Shown here: positions 1 through 9,756 of the stretch, piece by piece
How the letters are laid out: every line of letters begins with the position of its first letter
Numbering within the stretch: the stretch's first letter is position 1
Source: an uncultured Clostridia bacterium
GTDB lineage: Bacteria > Bacillota > Clostridia > Christensenellales > CAG-917
DNA: 64,000 nucleotides
Reading direction: 5' to 3'
NCBI GenBank assembly: GCA_944363035.1
Contig: CALVTS010000008.1
Location: forward strand, 1-64,000
Translations under genes and position numbers: made by a program
Notes under the pieces: model-generated
What the model was told of the DNA's origin: nothing
Database searches by the model: none
The model's input: only the letters and a program-made list of their open reading frames with translations

Positions 1-251
1 CCGGGGCAGTCAACGTGCGCATAGTGACGCTTCGCGGTCTCGTACTCGACGTGCGCGGTGTTGATCGTGATGCCTCTGGCTTTCTCTTCGGGCGCCTTGT
101 CGATCTCATCGTACTTCATGACCTGGGCCTGACCCTTGGACGCGCAGTACATGGTGATGGCGGCGGTAAGAGTGGTCTTGCCGTGGTCAACGTGGCCGAT
201 GGTGCCGATGTTGACATGGGGTTTAGTTCTTTCAAACTTCGCTTTTGCCAT
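1..251 (-). CDS. tuf: Elongation factor Tu, N-terminal part (cut by window edge)
   Basis: The 83 codons in the window encode the start of EF-Tu, the GTPase that brings aminoacyl-tRNA to the ribosome. The protein opens [20 protein letters not shown], followed by the P-loop GHVDHGKT, the switch I segment RGITINTAH and the DCPG motif at the window edge. The start is ATG at 251-249, with GGAGG about 8 bases upstream. It is the last visible gene of the str operon, 83 bases after fusA, and no terminator is seen between the two. The remainder of the gene lies beyond base 1. The identification is secure. Confidence 0.97.
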   Translation of the reverse strand, partial: MAKAKFERTKPHVNIGTIGHVDHGKTTLTAAITMYCASKGQAQVMKYDEIDKAPEEKARGITINTAHVEYETAKRHYAHVDCP

Positions 252-334
252 TTTGAATTCCTCCAATTGGTTGTTTTTGAGTAGTGTTTATAGAGAATAT
301 ATAAGGATAATAGTGATACTAATACCAATATATA

Positions 335-2419
335 TTATCTCTGGAATTTTTTGCCCGTGACCTTTTCTGCGATGCTCTGCGGCACTTCCGCATAGTGGTC
401 AAAGAGCATTGTGAACGTCGCCCTGCCCTGCGTTATGCTGCGGAGCGTGGTCGCGTAACCGAACATCTCGGAAAGCGGCACGTCGCACTCTATCGCCTGG
501 ACGCCGTTCTTCATCTCCATGCCGCGGACGCTCCCGCGACGAGAGTTGAGGTTGCTCATGACGTCGCCGACATACTCGTCCGGGACGTCGATCTCCACCT
601 TCATGATGGGTTCGAGCAGGATGGGCTTCGCCTTCTCTGCCGCGCTCCTGAACGCCATGGAGCCTGCCACGCGGAACGCCATCTCGGAGCTGTCCACCTC
701 GTGAGTGGAACCGTCCACCAGCCTGACCTTGAAGTCCACGACTTCGTAGCCTGCCATGATGCCCGCTTTCGCCGCCTCCTTGATGCCCTCGCTGACCGCG
801 TTTGCGAACTCCTTGGGCACGACGCCGCCCACGGTCTCGTTGGAGAACTCGTAGCCGCCGCCGGGATTGGGCTCCAGCTCGATGACGCAGTGACCGTACT
901 GACCGTGACCGCCCGTCTGCCTTACGAACTTGCCCTCGGCTTTTGCCGCCTTGGTGACAGTCTCGCGGTAGCTCACCTGCGGTTTGCCGACATTCGCTTC
1001 CACCTTGAACTCGCGGAACATCCTGTCAACGATGATCTCAAGATGCAGTTCGCCCATGCCGGCGATGATGATCTGCCCCGTATCCTTGTCGGTGTACGCC
1101 TTGAAGGTGGGGTCCTCCTCCTGAAGTTTCAGGATGGCGGTGTTCATTCGCTCCTGGCTCGCCTTGGTCTTGGGCTCGATCGCCACCTTGATGACGGGCT
1201 CGGGGAAGACCATGTTTTCCAGGACGATCTGATGGGACTTGTCGCAGAGAGTATCCCCCGTGGTGCTCTTTTTGAGACCTACGAGAGCGACGATGTCTCC
1301 CGCTCCCGCCTCGGTGAGGTCCTCTCTGTCATCCGCGTTCATGCGCAGTATCCTGCCGATGCGCTCGTTCTCGTTCTTGCCGGGGTTGAAGACCATCATG
1401 CCCGTCTTTATCGTACCGCTGTAAATGCGGATGAAAGCGAGCTTGCCGACATATTCGTCGGTGAGGATCTTGAACACCAGCGCCGAGAAGGGCTCGTCGT
1501 CGCCGGGATGACGCACTTCCTCGCGATCCACTCTGGGGTTCCTGCCCGTGATGGACGCGACGTCCGTGGGTGCGGGCAGGAAATCGACGATGGCGTCCAG
1601 CAGACGCTGTATGCCCTTGTTGCGGTAGGAACTGCCGCACAGTACGGGCGTCATCGCCATTTCCACCGTCCCCTTGCGGATGGCTTTTTTCAGCTCTTCC
1701 TCCGTGACGGAGGCGCTGTCGTCCATGATGCACTTTTCAAAGATGGCGTCATCGAAATTCGCCGCCTCTTCGACGAGCTTCCTGCGCGCGTCCTCCGCCT
1801 TCGCCGCCATATCCGCGGGGATCTCCCCCTCGGTGACGGTGATGCCGTTGTCGTCTGAGGAATAATAGAGGGCTTTCATCGTGATGAGGTCCACGATGCC
1901 TCTGAAATCGCTCTCGCTCCCGATGGGGAGCACGACGGGGACGGCATTGGTGCGCAGTCTCTCGTGCATCATTTTGATGACGTTGTCAAAGTTCGCTCCG
2001 TTGATGTCCATTTTGTTGACGAAGGCGATGCGCGGCACCTTGTAGGTGTTGGCTTGACGCCACACGTTTTCGGACTGGGGCTCCACGCCGCCTTTGGCGC
2101 AGAACACCGCGACCGCTCCGTCCAGCACTCTCAGACTGCGTTCGACCTCAACGGAAAAGTCGACGTGACCGGGAGTGTCGATGATGTTGATCTGATGACC
2201 CTTCCACACGGTGGTAGTGGCGGCGGAGGTGATAGTGATCCCCCTTTCTCGCTCCTGCACCATGTAATCCATTACCGCTGCGCCGTCGTGCACCTCACCG
2301 AGCTTGCGCGTCATGCCCGTATAGAACAGGATGCGCTCCGTGGTCGTGGTCTTCCCGGCGTCGATGTGAGCCATGATGCCGATGTTCCTGACCTTGTCAA
2401 GTGCATATTTGCGCTGCAT
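335..2419 (-). CDS. fusA: Elongation factor G
   Basis: EF-G (694 residues, normal length) is the GTPase that drives ribosomal translocation. Visible are the P-loop [15 protein letters not shown], the G3 motif DTPGHVDF, the G4 motif NKMD, and the C-terminal domains ending KVTGKKFQR. An in-frame GTG exists 12 bases further up, at 2431, but it would overlap the rpsG stop and would lie on the Shine-Dalgarno sequence AGGTGG. ATG at 2419 has that AGGTGG at the right distance and is chosen. It lies 5 bases after rpsG, as expected for the rpsL-rpsG-fusA-tuf operon. Confidence 0.97.
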   Translation of the reverse strand: MQRKYALDKVRNIGIMAHIDAGKTTTTERILFYTGMTRKLGEVHDGAAVMDYMVQERERGITITSAATTTVWKGHQINIIDTPGHVDFSVEVERSLRVLDGAVAVFCAKGGVEPQSENVWRQANTYKVPRIAFVNKMDINGANFDNVIKMMHERLRTNAVPVVLPIGSESDFRGIVDLITMKALYYSSDDNGITVTEGEIPADMAAKAEDARRKLVEEAANFDDAIFEKCIMDDSASVTEEELKKAIRKGTVEMAMTPVLCGSSYRNKGIQRLLDAIVDFLPAPTDVASITGRNPRVDREEVRHPGDDEPFSALVFKILTDEYVGKLAFIRIYSGTIKTGMMVFNPGKNENERIGRILRMNADDREDLTEAGAGDIVALVGLKKSTTGDTLCDKSHQIVLENMVFPEPVIKVAIEPKTKASQERMNTAILKLQEEDPTFKAYTDKDTGQIIIAGMGELHLEIIVDRMFREFKVEANVGKPQVSYRETVTKAAKAEGKFVRQTGGHGQYGHCVIELEPNPGGGYEFSNETVGGVVPKEFANAVSEGIKEAAKAGIMAGYEVVDFKVRLVDGSTHEVDSSEMAFRVAGSMAFRSAAEKAKPILLEPIMKVEIDVPDEYVGDVMSNLNSRRGSVRGMEMKNGVQAIECDVPLSEMFGYATTLRSITQGRATFTMLFDHYAEVPQSIAEKVTGKKFQR

Positions 2420-2424
2420 AAAGA

Positions 2425-2895
2425 CTACCACCTATAATGCGCGAACGCCTTGTTCGCCTCAGCCATGCGGTGCATCTCGTCCTTCTTCTTGACCGCGCCG
2501 CCTGCGAGGTTGTAAGCGTCCATGAGCTCGCCCGCGAGTCTCTCCTTCATGGTCTTTTCGCCGCGCTTTCTGGCAAATTGAACGATCCAACGGATGGCGA
2601 GCGTCTGTCTGCGCTCGGGACGGATCTCCATGGGGACCTGATAGGTCGAGCCGCCCACTCTTCTCGCTTTGACTTCGAGAAGGGGCATGGCGTTTTCGAG
2701 AGCCTTGGTGAAAATGTCGATCGCCTCGGCTCCGAGTTTGTTTGATGCGATATCGAAAGCCTCGTAGACTATGGTCTGCGCGGTCCCTTTCTTGCCGTCC
2801 AGCATGATCTGGTTGATGAGCTTGGTCACAACCTTGCTGCCGTAGACGGGATCGGGCAGAACGTCTCTTTTAGGCACGCCGCTTCTTCTGGGCAT
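2425..2895 (-). CDS. rpsG: 30S ribosomal protein S7
   Basis: S7 (156 residues, normal length) binds the 3' domain of 16S rRNA and nucleates head assembly of the 30S subunit. The protein begins [16 protein letters not shown] and carries the family segments [28 protein letters not shown] and [15 protein letters not shown]. An AGGAGG-like site precedes the ATG. The gene sits between rpsL (35 bases upstream) and fusA (5 bases downstream), the standard str operon order. In other bacteria S7 represses its own operon; no specific leader structure was identified here. Confidence 0.98.
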   Translation of the reverse strand: MPRRSGVPKRDVLPDPVYGSKVVTKLINQIMLDGKKGTAQTIVYEAFDIASNKLGAEAIDIFTKALENAMPLLEVKARRVGGSTYQVPMEIRPERRQTLAIRWIVQFARKRGEKTMKERLAGELMDAYNLAGGAVKKKDEMHRMAEANKAFAHYRW

Positions 2896-2930
2896 ATTGT
2901 CCTCCTTGGGTAATTACATTCGAAAAATTA

Positions 2931-3302
2931 TTATTTGGGGCGTTTTGCGCCGTACTTGGATCTGGCTTGCTTTCTCTTGGCAACGCCTGCCGTATCCAGA
3001 GTGCCGCGAATGATGTGATAACGCACGCCGGGCAGGTCACGCACTCTTCCGCCTCTGATGAGCACCACGCTGTGCTCTTGCAGATTGTGGCCGATGCCGG
3101 GGATGTAGATAGTACCTTCCTGACCGTTGACGAGGCGCACCCTTGCGATCTTACGGAGTGCGGAGTTCGGCTTCTTGGGGGAAGTCGTCGTCACGGAAAG
3201 GCAGATGCCGCGCTTTTGCGGGCACTGTCCCATGATAGGAGTCATGGACTTTTTGGTCTGTCTCTCCCTGCCCTTTCTTACAAGCTGGTTAATTGTTGGC
3301 AT
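2931..3302 (-). CDS. rpsL: 30S ribosomal protein S12
   Basis: S12 (123 residues) lies at the decoding centre of the 30S subunit. It begins [13 protein letters not shown] and carries the conserved [18 protein letters not shown] loop, in which the lysines targeted by streptomycin-resistance mutations are wild type. [19 protein letters not shown] and the basic C-terminus KYGAKRPK are typical of the family. It is the first standard str operon gene, 60 bases after the L7Ae-like gene, with a GGAGGAA site before the ATG. Confidence 0.98.
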   Translation of the reverse strand: MPTINQLVRKGRERQTKKSMTPIMGQCPQKRGICLSVTTTSPKKPNSALRKIARVRLVNGQEGTIYIPGIGHNLQEHSVVLIRGGRVRDLPGVRYHIIRGTLDTAGVAKRKQARSKYGAKRPK

Positions 3303-3362
3303 TCTTGTTCCTCCTGTGTTATTTCCGAATGTACCTGCTCAACCCATGCAAGTGCAATCAAT

Positions 3363-3632
3363 CTAGTCCTCCCGCGTCCCGATCCCCACGGCGGCGGCGC
3401 CCACCTCGATGCCGACGGCTTTGCCCAGCCACGCCATCGACGGCGCGCACGCTACGGCAATCCCCGCACACTCGGCGGCTCCGACCACCCTGCTTTTCAG
3501 GGCGCAGTCGGCGTCCTCGGCGACGATCACACACCCGATCGTCCCTTCGGATATGCCCCTCAAAACCTGTTTTGTCCCGACAACTTTCGAGGAGCTCGCT
3601 AGCAATTTCATGATTTCGTTTTCTCTGCTCAT
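3363..3632 (-). CDS. rplGB: L7Ae-like ribosomal protein (YbxF family)
   Basis: This 89-residue protein belongs to the L7Ae/L30e family of small RNA-binding proteins that recognise kink-turns. The family signature is visible as VLRGISEGTIGCVIVAEDAD and, near the end, the GIEVGAAAVGI segment. In Bacillus the YbxF protein is encoded between rpoC and rpsL and binds kink-turn RNA; its cellular role is not settled. Here it leads the str operon behind its own promoter, and rpoC is ten kilobases away. A second ATG seven codons downstream (at 3611) is a possible alternative start. Confidence 0.85.
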   Translation of the reverse strand: MSRENEIMKLLASSSKVVGTKQVLRGISEGTIGCVIVAEDADCALKSRVVGAAECAGIAVACAPSMAWLGKAVGIEVGAAAVGIGTRED

Positions 3633-3681
3633 GCTCGTTTTTCCATAAGCTAAAAACAGCCCGCATTACGCAAGCCCTATC

Positions 3682-3710
3682 ATATTACCAACTTAGCAGG
3701 GGGATGTCAA
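3682..3710 (-). promoter_or_regulatory. Sigma-A promoter of the rplGB-str operon
   Basis: Reading the minus strand, TTGACA (3710-3705), a 17-base spacer and TAATAT (3687-3682) lie about 50 bases before the L7Ae-like start. This gives the ribosomal protein and elongation factor genes a promoter independent of the tsaD block. Confidence 0.75.
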
Positions 3711-3854
3711 ACGAAATGACGCGACTTTCCGCAAAAAAATTATATTATATTTTATAAGGCAACATATGGTATTTCACACGCCTGCGGACACACTAGCGCG
3801 GCGCTCGGACGCACGCCGCACGCATCCCGTGCGCGCTCGCCGCCCTCTTCGGGC

Positions 3855-4856
3855 TCACAGCCCGACCGTGGCTTTCGCGTCCAGCCCGAACCCTGCGGGC
3901 GCCTCTCCCGAACGGATGAGATAGTACGCCGCCGCCCCTATCATCGCGGCGTTGTCCGTGCAATAGCGGAGCTTGGGATAATATATCTCGACTCCCGTCC
4001 TCTTTCCCCAATCCGCCATGCGCTCGCGCAACCTCGCGTTCGCGCTCACGCCTCCCGCTATCGCGACCTTTTTCATGCCCGTGCGCGCCGCCGCGCACTC
4101 CGTTGCACGGAAAAGCTGCTCCACCGCGCATTCCTGGAAGGACGCCGCGATGTCGGCGCGGGGGATCTCCTCCCCCCTCTGTTCCATACCGTGCACGAGG
4201 TTGATGACGAAAGTCTTCAAGCCGCTGTACGAGAAGTTTATCTCTCCGCCCTCCTTGAACACGGGCAGAGGCATCTTGTAGACGGGGCTCCCGTCAAGAG
4301 CGAGCTTCTGTATCTCGGGACCGCCCGGATAGGGGAGACCGAGCACCCTCGCCACCTTGTCGAACGCCTCCCCTGCCGCGTCGTCGCGGGACTGCCCTAT
4401 GAGGACGGTGTCCTCGTAGTCCGCGACTTGCAGGACGGCGGTGTGCCCGCCGCTGGCGAGCAGACAGAGATAGGGGGGCTCCAACCCGCTGTCGATATAG
4501 TTCGCCGCCAGATGCCCCTTGACGTGGGAGACGGCATAAAGCGGCTTCTTCCAGGCGTATGCGAGACCTTTTGCGTAGTTCACCCCGACGAGGAGCGCGC
4601 CGAGGAGCCCCGCGCCGTAGGTCACGGCGACGGCGTCTATCTCCTCCCTGCCGCACCCGGCGTTTTTCAGCGCCTCACCCACCACGTTGTCTATCGCGAG
4701 GGTGTGGTTGCGGCTGGCGATCTCGGGCACGACGCCGCCGAAGCGACGGTGTATCTCGATCTGGGACGCCACGACGTCCGAGAGCACCTTCCTGCCGTCT
4801 TCGACGACGGCGGCGGCAGTCTCGTCACAGCTGGATTCTATCGCAAGTATCTTCAT
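3855..4856 (-). CDS. tsaD: tRNA N6-adenosine threonylcarbamoyltransferase
   Basis: TsaD (333 residues) transfers the threonylcarbamoyl group to A37 of tRNAs that read ANN codons, together with TsaB and TsaE. The N-terminus MKILAIESSCDETAAAVV is the ASKHA nucleotide-binding signature. The metal-binding HxxxH motif is present as HVKGH, and GGVSANARLRERM and YCTDNAAMIGAAAYY follow. tsaB and tsaE are not in the window. AGGAA precedes the ATG. It is the last gene of the block that begins with rpoB and is 93 bases downstream of prfB. Confidence 0.96.
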   Translation of the reverse strand: MKILAIESSCDETAAAVVEDGRKVLSDVVASQIEIHRRFGGVVPEIASRNHTLAIDNVVGEALKNAGCGREEIDAVAVTYGAGLLGALLVGVNYAKGLAYAWKKPLYAVSHVKGHLAANYIDSGLEPPYLCLLASGGHTAVLQVADYEDTVLIGQSRDDAAGEAFDKVARVLGLPYPGGPEIQKLALDGSPVYKMPLPVFKEGGEINFSYSGLKTFVINLVHGMEQRGEEIPRADIAASFQECAVEQLFRATECAAARTGMKKVAIAGGVSANARLRERMADWGKRTGVEIYYPKLRYCTDNAAMIGAAAYYLIRSGEAPAGFGLDAKATVGL

Positions 4857-4949
4857 TTCCTGTCGGTCTTTTCTGTCTGTTTTCCGCGATCTAACGCGGT
4901 ATTTTCCCCTTTCGGGCAGGGCGGGATCAGAGCCCCGAACGCCCCTTGG

Positions 4950-6056
4950 TCACTCGGCGACGGACATCTTGAGGTATTCGTTGACAAAGCCCTCCAAGTC
5001 GCCGTCCATGACCGCCTGGACGTTGCCCGTCTCGTACCCCGTGCGGTGATCCTTTACCATGGTGTACGGACAGAAAACGTAGCTTCTTATCTGACTGCCC
5101 CACTCTATCTTTTTGAGCTTGCCGGAGATGGCGGCGGCTTCCTCTTCGCGCTCGCGTTCGCGGCGTTCGATGAGTTTGCTCCTCAGCATCTGCATGGCGA
5201 CCTCGCGGTTCTGTATCTGACTGCGCTCGTTCTGGCACGCCACGATGATACCCGTCGGGATGTGCGTGATCCTGACTGCGGACTCCGTCTTGTTGACGTG
5301 CTGTCCGCCCGCGCCGCTGCTGCGATAGGTGTCCACTTTGAGATCCTCGGGACGTATCTCTATCTCGGAGGTGTCAACTATCTCGGGCATGACTTCGAGG
5401 GAAGCGAAGGAGGTGTGCCGTCTTGCCTGGCTGTCAAAGGGGGAGATGCGCACGAGCCTGTGCACCCCCTTTTCCGCTTTCAGATAGCCGTAGGCGTTGT
5501 CCCCCTCCACGCGGAAGGTCACGCTTTTCAGCCCCGCTTCGTCACCGGCAAGACTGTCCAATTCGGTATACGACCATCCCTCGCGCTCCACGAAGCGGGT
5601 GTACATACGGTAGAGCATCTCGCACCAATCCTGCGCCTCGGTACCGCCCGCGCCCGCATGGAGAGTGAGTATGGCGTTGAGCGCGTCGTACTTGCCCGAA
5701 AGCAGGGTGGAGAGGGTGAGATGTTCCACCTCCTCCGAAAGTTCGGCGATGCGCTGCAAGAGAGCCGCGTCCTCCTCCTCGCTGTTTTCGAGCTCCACGA
5801 TGTCCACGGTCTCTATCGCGTCGTCAAGCTCCGCCAAGAGCTTTTCAAAGCGCGATATCTTGCTCGTGAGCTGGCTGGATTCCTTGGACACTTTCTGCGC
5901 GTTTTCGACGTCGTTCCAAAAGCCTTCCGAGTTCTGCATCTGTTCCAGCTCGGCGATGCGTTTGCGCAATTTCTCGGGGTTTATCCCCTGATATGCGGTG
6001 TTCAACTCCGCTTTCAGCGATTTGAGTTCGTTCTTCTTGTCCTGATAATTCAGCAT
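4950..6056 (-). CDS. prfB: Peptide chain release factor 2, uninterrupted reading frame
   Basis: RF2 (368 residues) releases the nascent chain at UGA and UAA. The codon-recognition tripeptide SPF is in VRISPFDSQARRH, and the catalytic GGQ is in SSGAGGQHVNKTESAVR. In many bacteria prfB contains an in-frame UGA near codon 25 that needs a programmed +1 frameshift. Here the frame runs straight through the corresponding place (ELNTAYQGINPEKL), with no CTTTGA slip site, so the autoregulatory frameshift is absent. The start has GGGATAGGAT upstream and lies 13 bases after secA. Confidence 0.96.
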   Translation of the reverse strand: MLNYQDKKNELKSLKAELNTAYQGINPEKLRKRIAELEQMQNSEGFWNDVENAQKVSKESSQLTSKISRFEKLLAELDDAIETVDIVELENSEEEDAALLQRIAELSEEVEHLTLSTLLSGKYDALNAILTLHAGAGGTEAQDWCEMLYRMYTRFVEREGWSYTELDSLAGDEAGLKSVTFRVEGDNAYGYLKAEKGVHRLVRISPFDSQARRHTSFASLEVMPEIVDTSEIEIRPEDLKVDTYRSSGAGGQHVNKTESAVRITHIPTGIIVACQNERSQIQNREVAMQMLRSKLIERREREREEEAAAISGKLKKIEWGSQIRSYVFCPYTMVKDHRTGYETGNVQAVMDGDLEGFVNEYLKMSVAE

Positions 6057-6069
6057 ATCCTATCCCCGA

Positions 6070-8826
6070 TCATGCGTTTTTGCCGCAACAGTTCTTGTAT
6101 TTTTTCCCGCTTCCGCAGGGGCAGGGATCGTTCCTTCCCACCTTGGCTCCCTTGTTTACGACGGGACGAGGAGGCTCGGGCGCCTTCCCTTTCCCGCCGC
6201 CCGCAGAGGGTGCGGGACGTTTGCCGAACACGGCTTTCAGAAGTATGCTCGCCGTCTCGGTGTGGATGCGGCTGACCATGTCCTCGAACATCTCCCAGCC
6301 CTCCTGACGATAGGCGATGACGGGGTCTCTCTGACCGTACCCTCTGAGCCCTATGCCTCTCCTCAACGCGTCCATGGCGTCGATGTGATCCATCCATTTG
6401 GCGTCCACCGTCCGCAACAGCACCATGCGTTCGATGTCGCCGTAGTTTATGCCCTCGGCTTCCACCTCTTTGCGCTTGGCTTCAAAGGTATCCAGCGCGA
6501 CTTTCATCACAGCGTCTTTGAGCTTGTACACGTCGTAGCAGGAACAGAGCTCCGGGGTCATGAGGTCGGTCCCCTTGGGGAGCATACGCTGTTCCAGCGC
6601 ATGGTTGAACGCCTCATAATCCCAGGTGTTGTAATCCACCTTGTAATCCGCGTAATAGCCTATTATCTCCTCGGCGAGTTCCCCTATCATATCCAGGATC
6701 TGGTCGTGCACGTCCAGCCCGTCCAGCACCTTGCCGCGCTCCTTATAGATGAGCTCGCGCTGGGCGTTCATCACGTCGTCGTAGCTGAGCACCTGCTTTC
6801 TCACCGAGAAGTTGCGGTTTTCCACCAGCCTCTGCGCGCGCTCTATCTGCTTGGTGATGAAAGAATTCGCGATGGGGGTGTCGTCGTCGAACTTCATGGT
6901 CTCGGCGATGGACTTCATCTTGTCTCCGCCGAATATGCGCGCCACGTCGTCCTCCATGGAGATATAAAACGCCGTACTGCCCGGGTCGCCCTGACGTCCG
7001 CTTCTGCCTCGGAGCTGGTTGTCTATGCGCCTGCTCTCGTGGCGTTCGGTGCCTATGACGCGCAGTCCGCCGGCTTCCAGCACCTTGACGCGCTCGGCGT
7101 CGCACCCGTCCCTGAATTGGGCGTAAAGTTTGCGGTATCTCGCGTCCGCATCCGCGCAACGCGCCTTGAAATCGGGGTATATCTCCTTATATTTCTCCTC
7201 CGCCTCTCTCATCATCCTCTCGTCGTAGGCGTGGGGAGATGCCGCCATCTCTATGACCTCGGGTTCGTAGCCCTCCTTTTCGAGAGCCGCCTTCGCCATA
7301 TATTCGGGGTTGCCGCCCAGCATGATGTCCGTGCCTCTGCCCGCCATGTTGGTGGCGATGGTCACCGCGCCGAGCCTGCCCGCCTGAGCGATTATCTCCG
7401 CCTCTTCCTTGTGATGCTTGGCGTTGAGGACGTGTATGCGAGGGGTGTTGCCGTCCACGCCCCTAACGCGTTTGAGGTTGATGTCGCGTTTGAGCCTGTC
7501 TGCGAGCTCTTCTGATTTTTCCACGCTCACGGTGCCCACCAGCACGGGCTGTCCGCGGGAGACGCAGCCCTCTATATCCGCGATTATCGCGTTGAGTTTG
7601 CCGGGGACTTTGGTGTATATCCTGTCATGCTCGTCGCGGCGGCGGGAAGGAAGATTGGGAGGGATGGTCACGACGTCCAGAGAGTATATCCCCTTGAACT
7701 CCTCCTCTTCCGTCTTGGCGGTGCCCGTCATGCCGGAGAGTTTGCGGTACATCCTGAAAAAGTTCTGGAAAGTGATGGTGGCGAGGGTCCTGTTCTCACT
7801 CCTTATCGCGACGTGCTCCTTGGCTTCCACCGCCTGATGCAGACCGTCGCTGTACCGTCTGCCCACGAGCACGCGCCCCGTGAATTCGTCCACGATGAGC
7901 ACCTCGCCGTCAGAGACGATATAGTCTCTGTCCTTTTTCATGATGTAGTGCGCCTTCATCGCGCGCTGTATGTGATTGTATAGGTCCGCGTTCTCGATGT
8001 CGGTGAGGTTGTCGACATGGAAATATCTTTCCGCCTTGGCGACGCCTTCATCTGTCAGCATGACCGTCTTTTCCTTTTCCTCGACGGTGTAATCCGTGCC
8101 GTTGCGGAGGGTGCGCGTAAACGCGTCCGCCGTCTTGTAAAGCTCGCTGGACTTCCCTCCCCTGCCCGAGATGATGAGAGGGGTCCTCGCCTCGTCGATG
8201 AGGATGGAGTCCACCTCGTCGATGATGGCGTAACGGAGCTCGCGCTGCATCTTGAGCTCCTTCCTCACCACCATATTGTCGCGCAGGAAGTCGAACCCCA
8301 GCTCGTTGTTGGTGCAATAGGTCACGTCGCAATTGTACGCTCTGCGCTTCGCCTCGTTGGTCATGCCGGGGACGATGACGCCCACCGTGAGCCCCATGAA
8401 GCGGTGCACCTTGCCCATCCACGCCGCGTCGCGCTGGGCAAGATAGTCGTTGACGGTGACGATGTGCACCCCTTTGCCCGCAAGCGCGTTGAGATAGGTG
8501 GGCAGAGTCGCGACGAGGGTCTTGCCTTCGCCCGTGCCCATCTCGGCGATCCTGCCCTGATGCAACGCTATGCCGCCCATGAGCTGGACAAAGAAGGGAC
8601 GCATCCCCAGCACCCTCTCCGCCGCCTCGCGCAGTGCGGCGAAAGCGTCCGTGAGTATGTCGTCCAAAGTCTCGCCCGCGGCGAGCCTCGCCTTTAACGC
8701 GGCGGTCTGAGAAGAGAGCTCCTCATCGCTCATCGCGGCGTATTTGCCGGAAAGCGCGTCGATCTTTTCCGCGATCTTGCGGAGTTTGCGCACCTTTCTT
8801 TCGTTTTCGTTGAAGATAGAAGCCAT
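6070..8826 (-). CDS. secA: Preprotein translocase ATPase SecA
   Basis: SecA (918 residues) is the motor that pushes unfolded proteins through SecYEG. Visible are Walker A MGTGEGKTLVATLPTYLNAL, the DEAD-type IDEVDSILIDEARTPLIIS, helicase motif NMAGRGTDIMLGG, and the C-terminal zinc-binding SEC-C motif NDPCPCGSGKKYKNCCG. The frame is open 17 codons further upstream, but AAGGAAGG lies just before ATG 8826, which opens MASIFNENERKVRKL, so that start is used. prfB follows at 13 bases, the same secA-prfB neighbourhood seen in Bacillus. Confidence 0.97.
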   Translation of the reverse strand: MASIFNENERKVRKLRKIAEKIDALSGKYAAMSDEELSSQTAALKARLAAGETLDDILTDAFAALREAAERVLGMRPFFVQLMGGIALHQGRIAEMGTGEGKTLVATLPTYLNALAGKGVHIVTVNDYLAQRDAAWMGKVHRFMGLTVGVIVPGMTNEAKRRAYNCDVTYCTNNELGFDFLRDNMVVRKELKMQRELRYAIIDEVDSILIDEARTPLIISGRGGKSSELYKTADAFTRTLRNGTDYTVEEKEKTVMLTDEGVAKAERYFHVDNLTDIENADLYNHIQRAMKAHYIMKKDRDYIVSDGEVLIVDEFTGRVLVGRRYSDGLHQAVEAKEHVAIRSENRTLATITFQNFFRMYRKLSGMTGTAKTEEEEFKGIYSLDVVTIPPNLPSRRRDEHDRIYTKVPGKLNAIIADIEGCVSRGQPVLVGTVSVEKSEELADRLKRDINLKRVRGVDGNTPRIHVLNAKHHKEEAEIIAQAGRLGAVTIATNMAGRGTDIMLGGNPEYMAKAALEKEGYEPEVIEMAASPHAYDERMMREAEEKYKEIYPDFKARCADADARYRKLYAQFRDGCDAERVKVLEAGGLRVIGTERHESRRIDNQLRGRSGRQGDPGSTAFYISMEDDVARIFGGDKMKSIAETMKFDDDTPIANSFITKQIERAQRLVENRNFSVRKQVLSYDDVMNAQRELIYKERGKVLDGLDVHDQILDMIGELAEEIIGYYADYKVDYNTWDYEAFNHALEQRMLPKGTDLMTPELCSCYDVYKLKDAVMKVALDTFEAKRKEVEAEGINYGDIERMVLLRTVDAKWMDHIDAMDALRRGIGLRGYGQRDPVIAYRQEGWEMFEDMVSRIHTETASILLKAVFGKRPAPSAGGGKGKAPEPPRPVVNKGAKVGRNDPCPCGSGKKYKNCCGKNA

Positions 8827-8949
8827 TTGCCTTCCTTCCCCGTCATCACGGGATACACGCGCGTCCGCGCGAGTCATTTATACAATAATAATTCCATTAT
8901 GTTAAAATGGCAATCAAATTCCCCTCCCGACGAAAAATCCTTCTCGCCC

Positions 8950-9756
8950 TCAGACGGGAGCCTGCCGCACGTCCTCCTCGGGAGGTTCGAGAGAGAGCTT
9001 GCGCTCCGTCACGGCGGCGGTGAGCACGGTGACGCTCCCCGCCCTCCCTTTCAGGAGCATACGGGCGCACTCGTTGGCGGTGGAACCCGTGGTGAACACG
9101 TCATCCACCAACAGCACCTTCCTGCCCTTGACATACTCCCCGTACGCCACGGCGAAACAGCCTTTGAGGTTCTCCGCCCTGGCTTTTCCCGAGAGCTCTT
9201 TCTGAGGCGGGGTATCCTTCACCTTGACCAGCGCCGGCAGGACGGGCATCCCGAGCCTCTCCCCGATGTTTGCGGCAATAAGTTCGGACTGATTGAACCC
9301 TCTCCTCTTTTTCTCGGCGTCGCTCATCGGCACCGGGACTATCACCTCGCAACGCTCCCCCGACTCGATGTACGCGTCGGACATCGCCGCGCCCAAAAGC
9401 CGCGCGACGTACTTCTTTTTGCCGAATTTCAGCGCGTGCACCAGCGCGAGCGCCTCCCCTTTGTAGACAAAGGGCGAGATGTTGCGCCTGAACACGTTTT
9501 CGGTGTGCTGACACCTCGGGCAGTAGTCCGCCTCGTCCGAGATGGGCGCCCCGCACCCAAGACACCTGTGCCCGCGGATGAAGGGCATCTTTTCAAGACA
9601 CTCCGCACAAAGCGTATAGCGGGTGTCCGCCGTGAGTTCGCCGCCGCACACGTCGCAGGTGATGTCCTCGGGATATACGGCACGGACGAGCGCGTCCGCG
9701 GCTCCGCGCACAAGGCGGGAAAGCCTCTCTTTCACCCTCTCGCCGCGCCCCGTCAT
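8950..9756 (-). CDS. comF: ComF family phosphoribosyltransferase-like protein
   Basis: This 268-residue protein has the ComF layout: an N-terminal zinc-ribbon with CxxC pairs (CDVCGG, CAEC, CLGCGA, CPRC) and a C-terminal phosphoribosyltransferase domain with the PRPP motif VLLVDDVFTTGSTANE. ComF supports DNA uptake in competent bacteria, but homologues are widespread in bacteria not known to be competent. The start ATG at 9756 overlaps the recD2 stop by one base (TGATG), with GGAGAGG upstream, so the two are translationally coupled. Longer upstream frames would run inside recD2 and are not used. Confidence 0.88.
   Translation of the reverse strand: MTGRGERVKERLSRLVRGAADALVRAVYPEDITCDVCGGELTADTRYTLCAECLEKMPFIRGHRCLGCGAPISDEADYCPRCQHTENVFRRNISPFVYKGEALALVHALKFGKKKYVARLLGAAMSDAYIESGERCEVIVPVPMSDAEKKRRGFNQSELIAANIGERLGMPVLPALVKVKDTPPQKELSGKARAENLKGCFAVAYGEYVKGRKVLLVDDVFTTGSTANECARMLLKGRAGSVTVLTAAVTERKLSLEPPEEDVRQAPV

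Noticed and set aside
395..1858. Long plus-strand open frame opposite fusA
   Set aside because: It is the complement of a conserved EF-G gene in high-GC DNA and has no recognisable domain or ribosome binding site.
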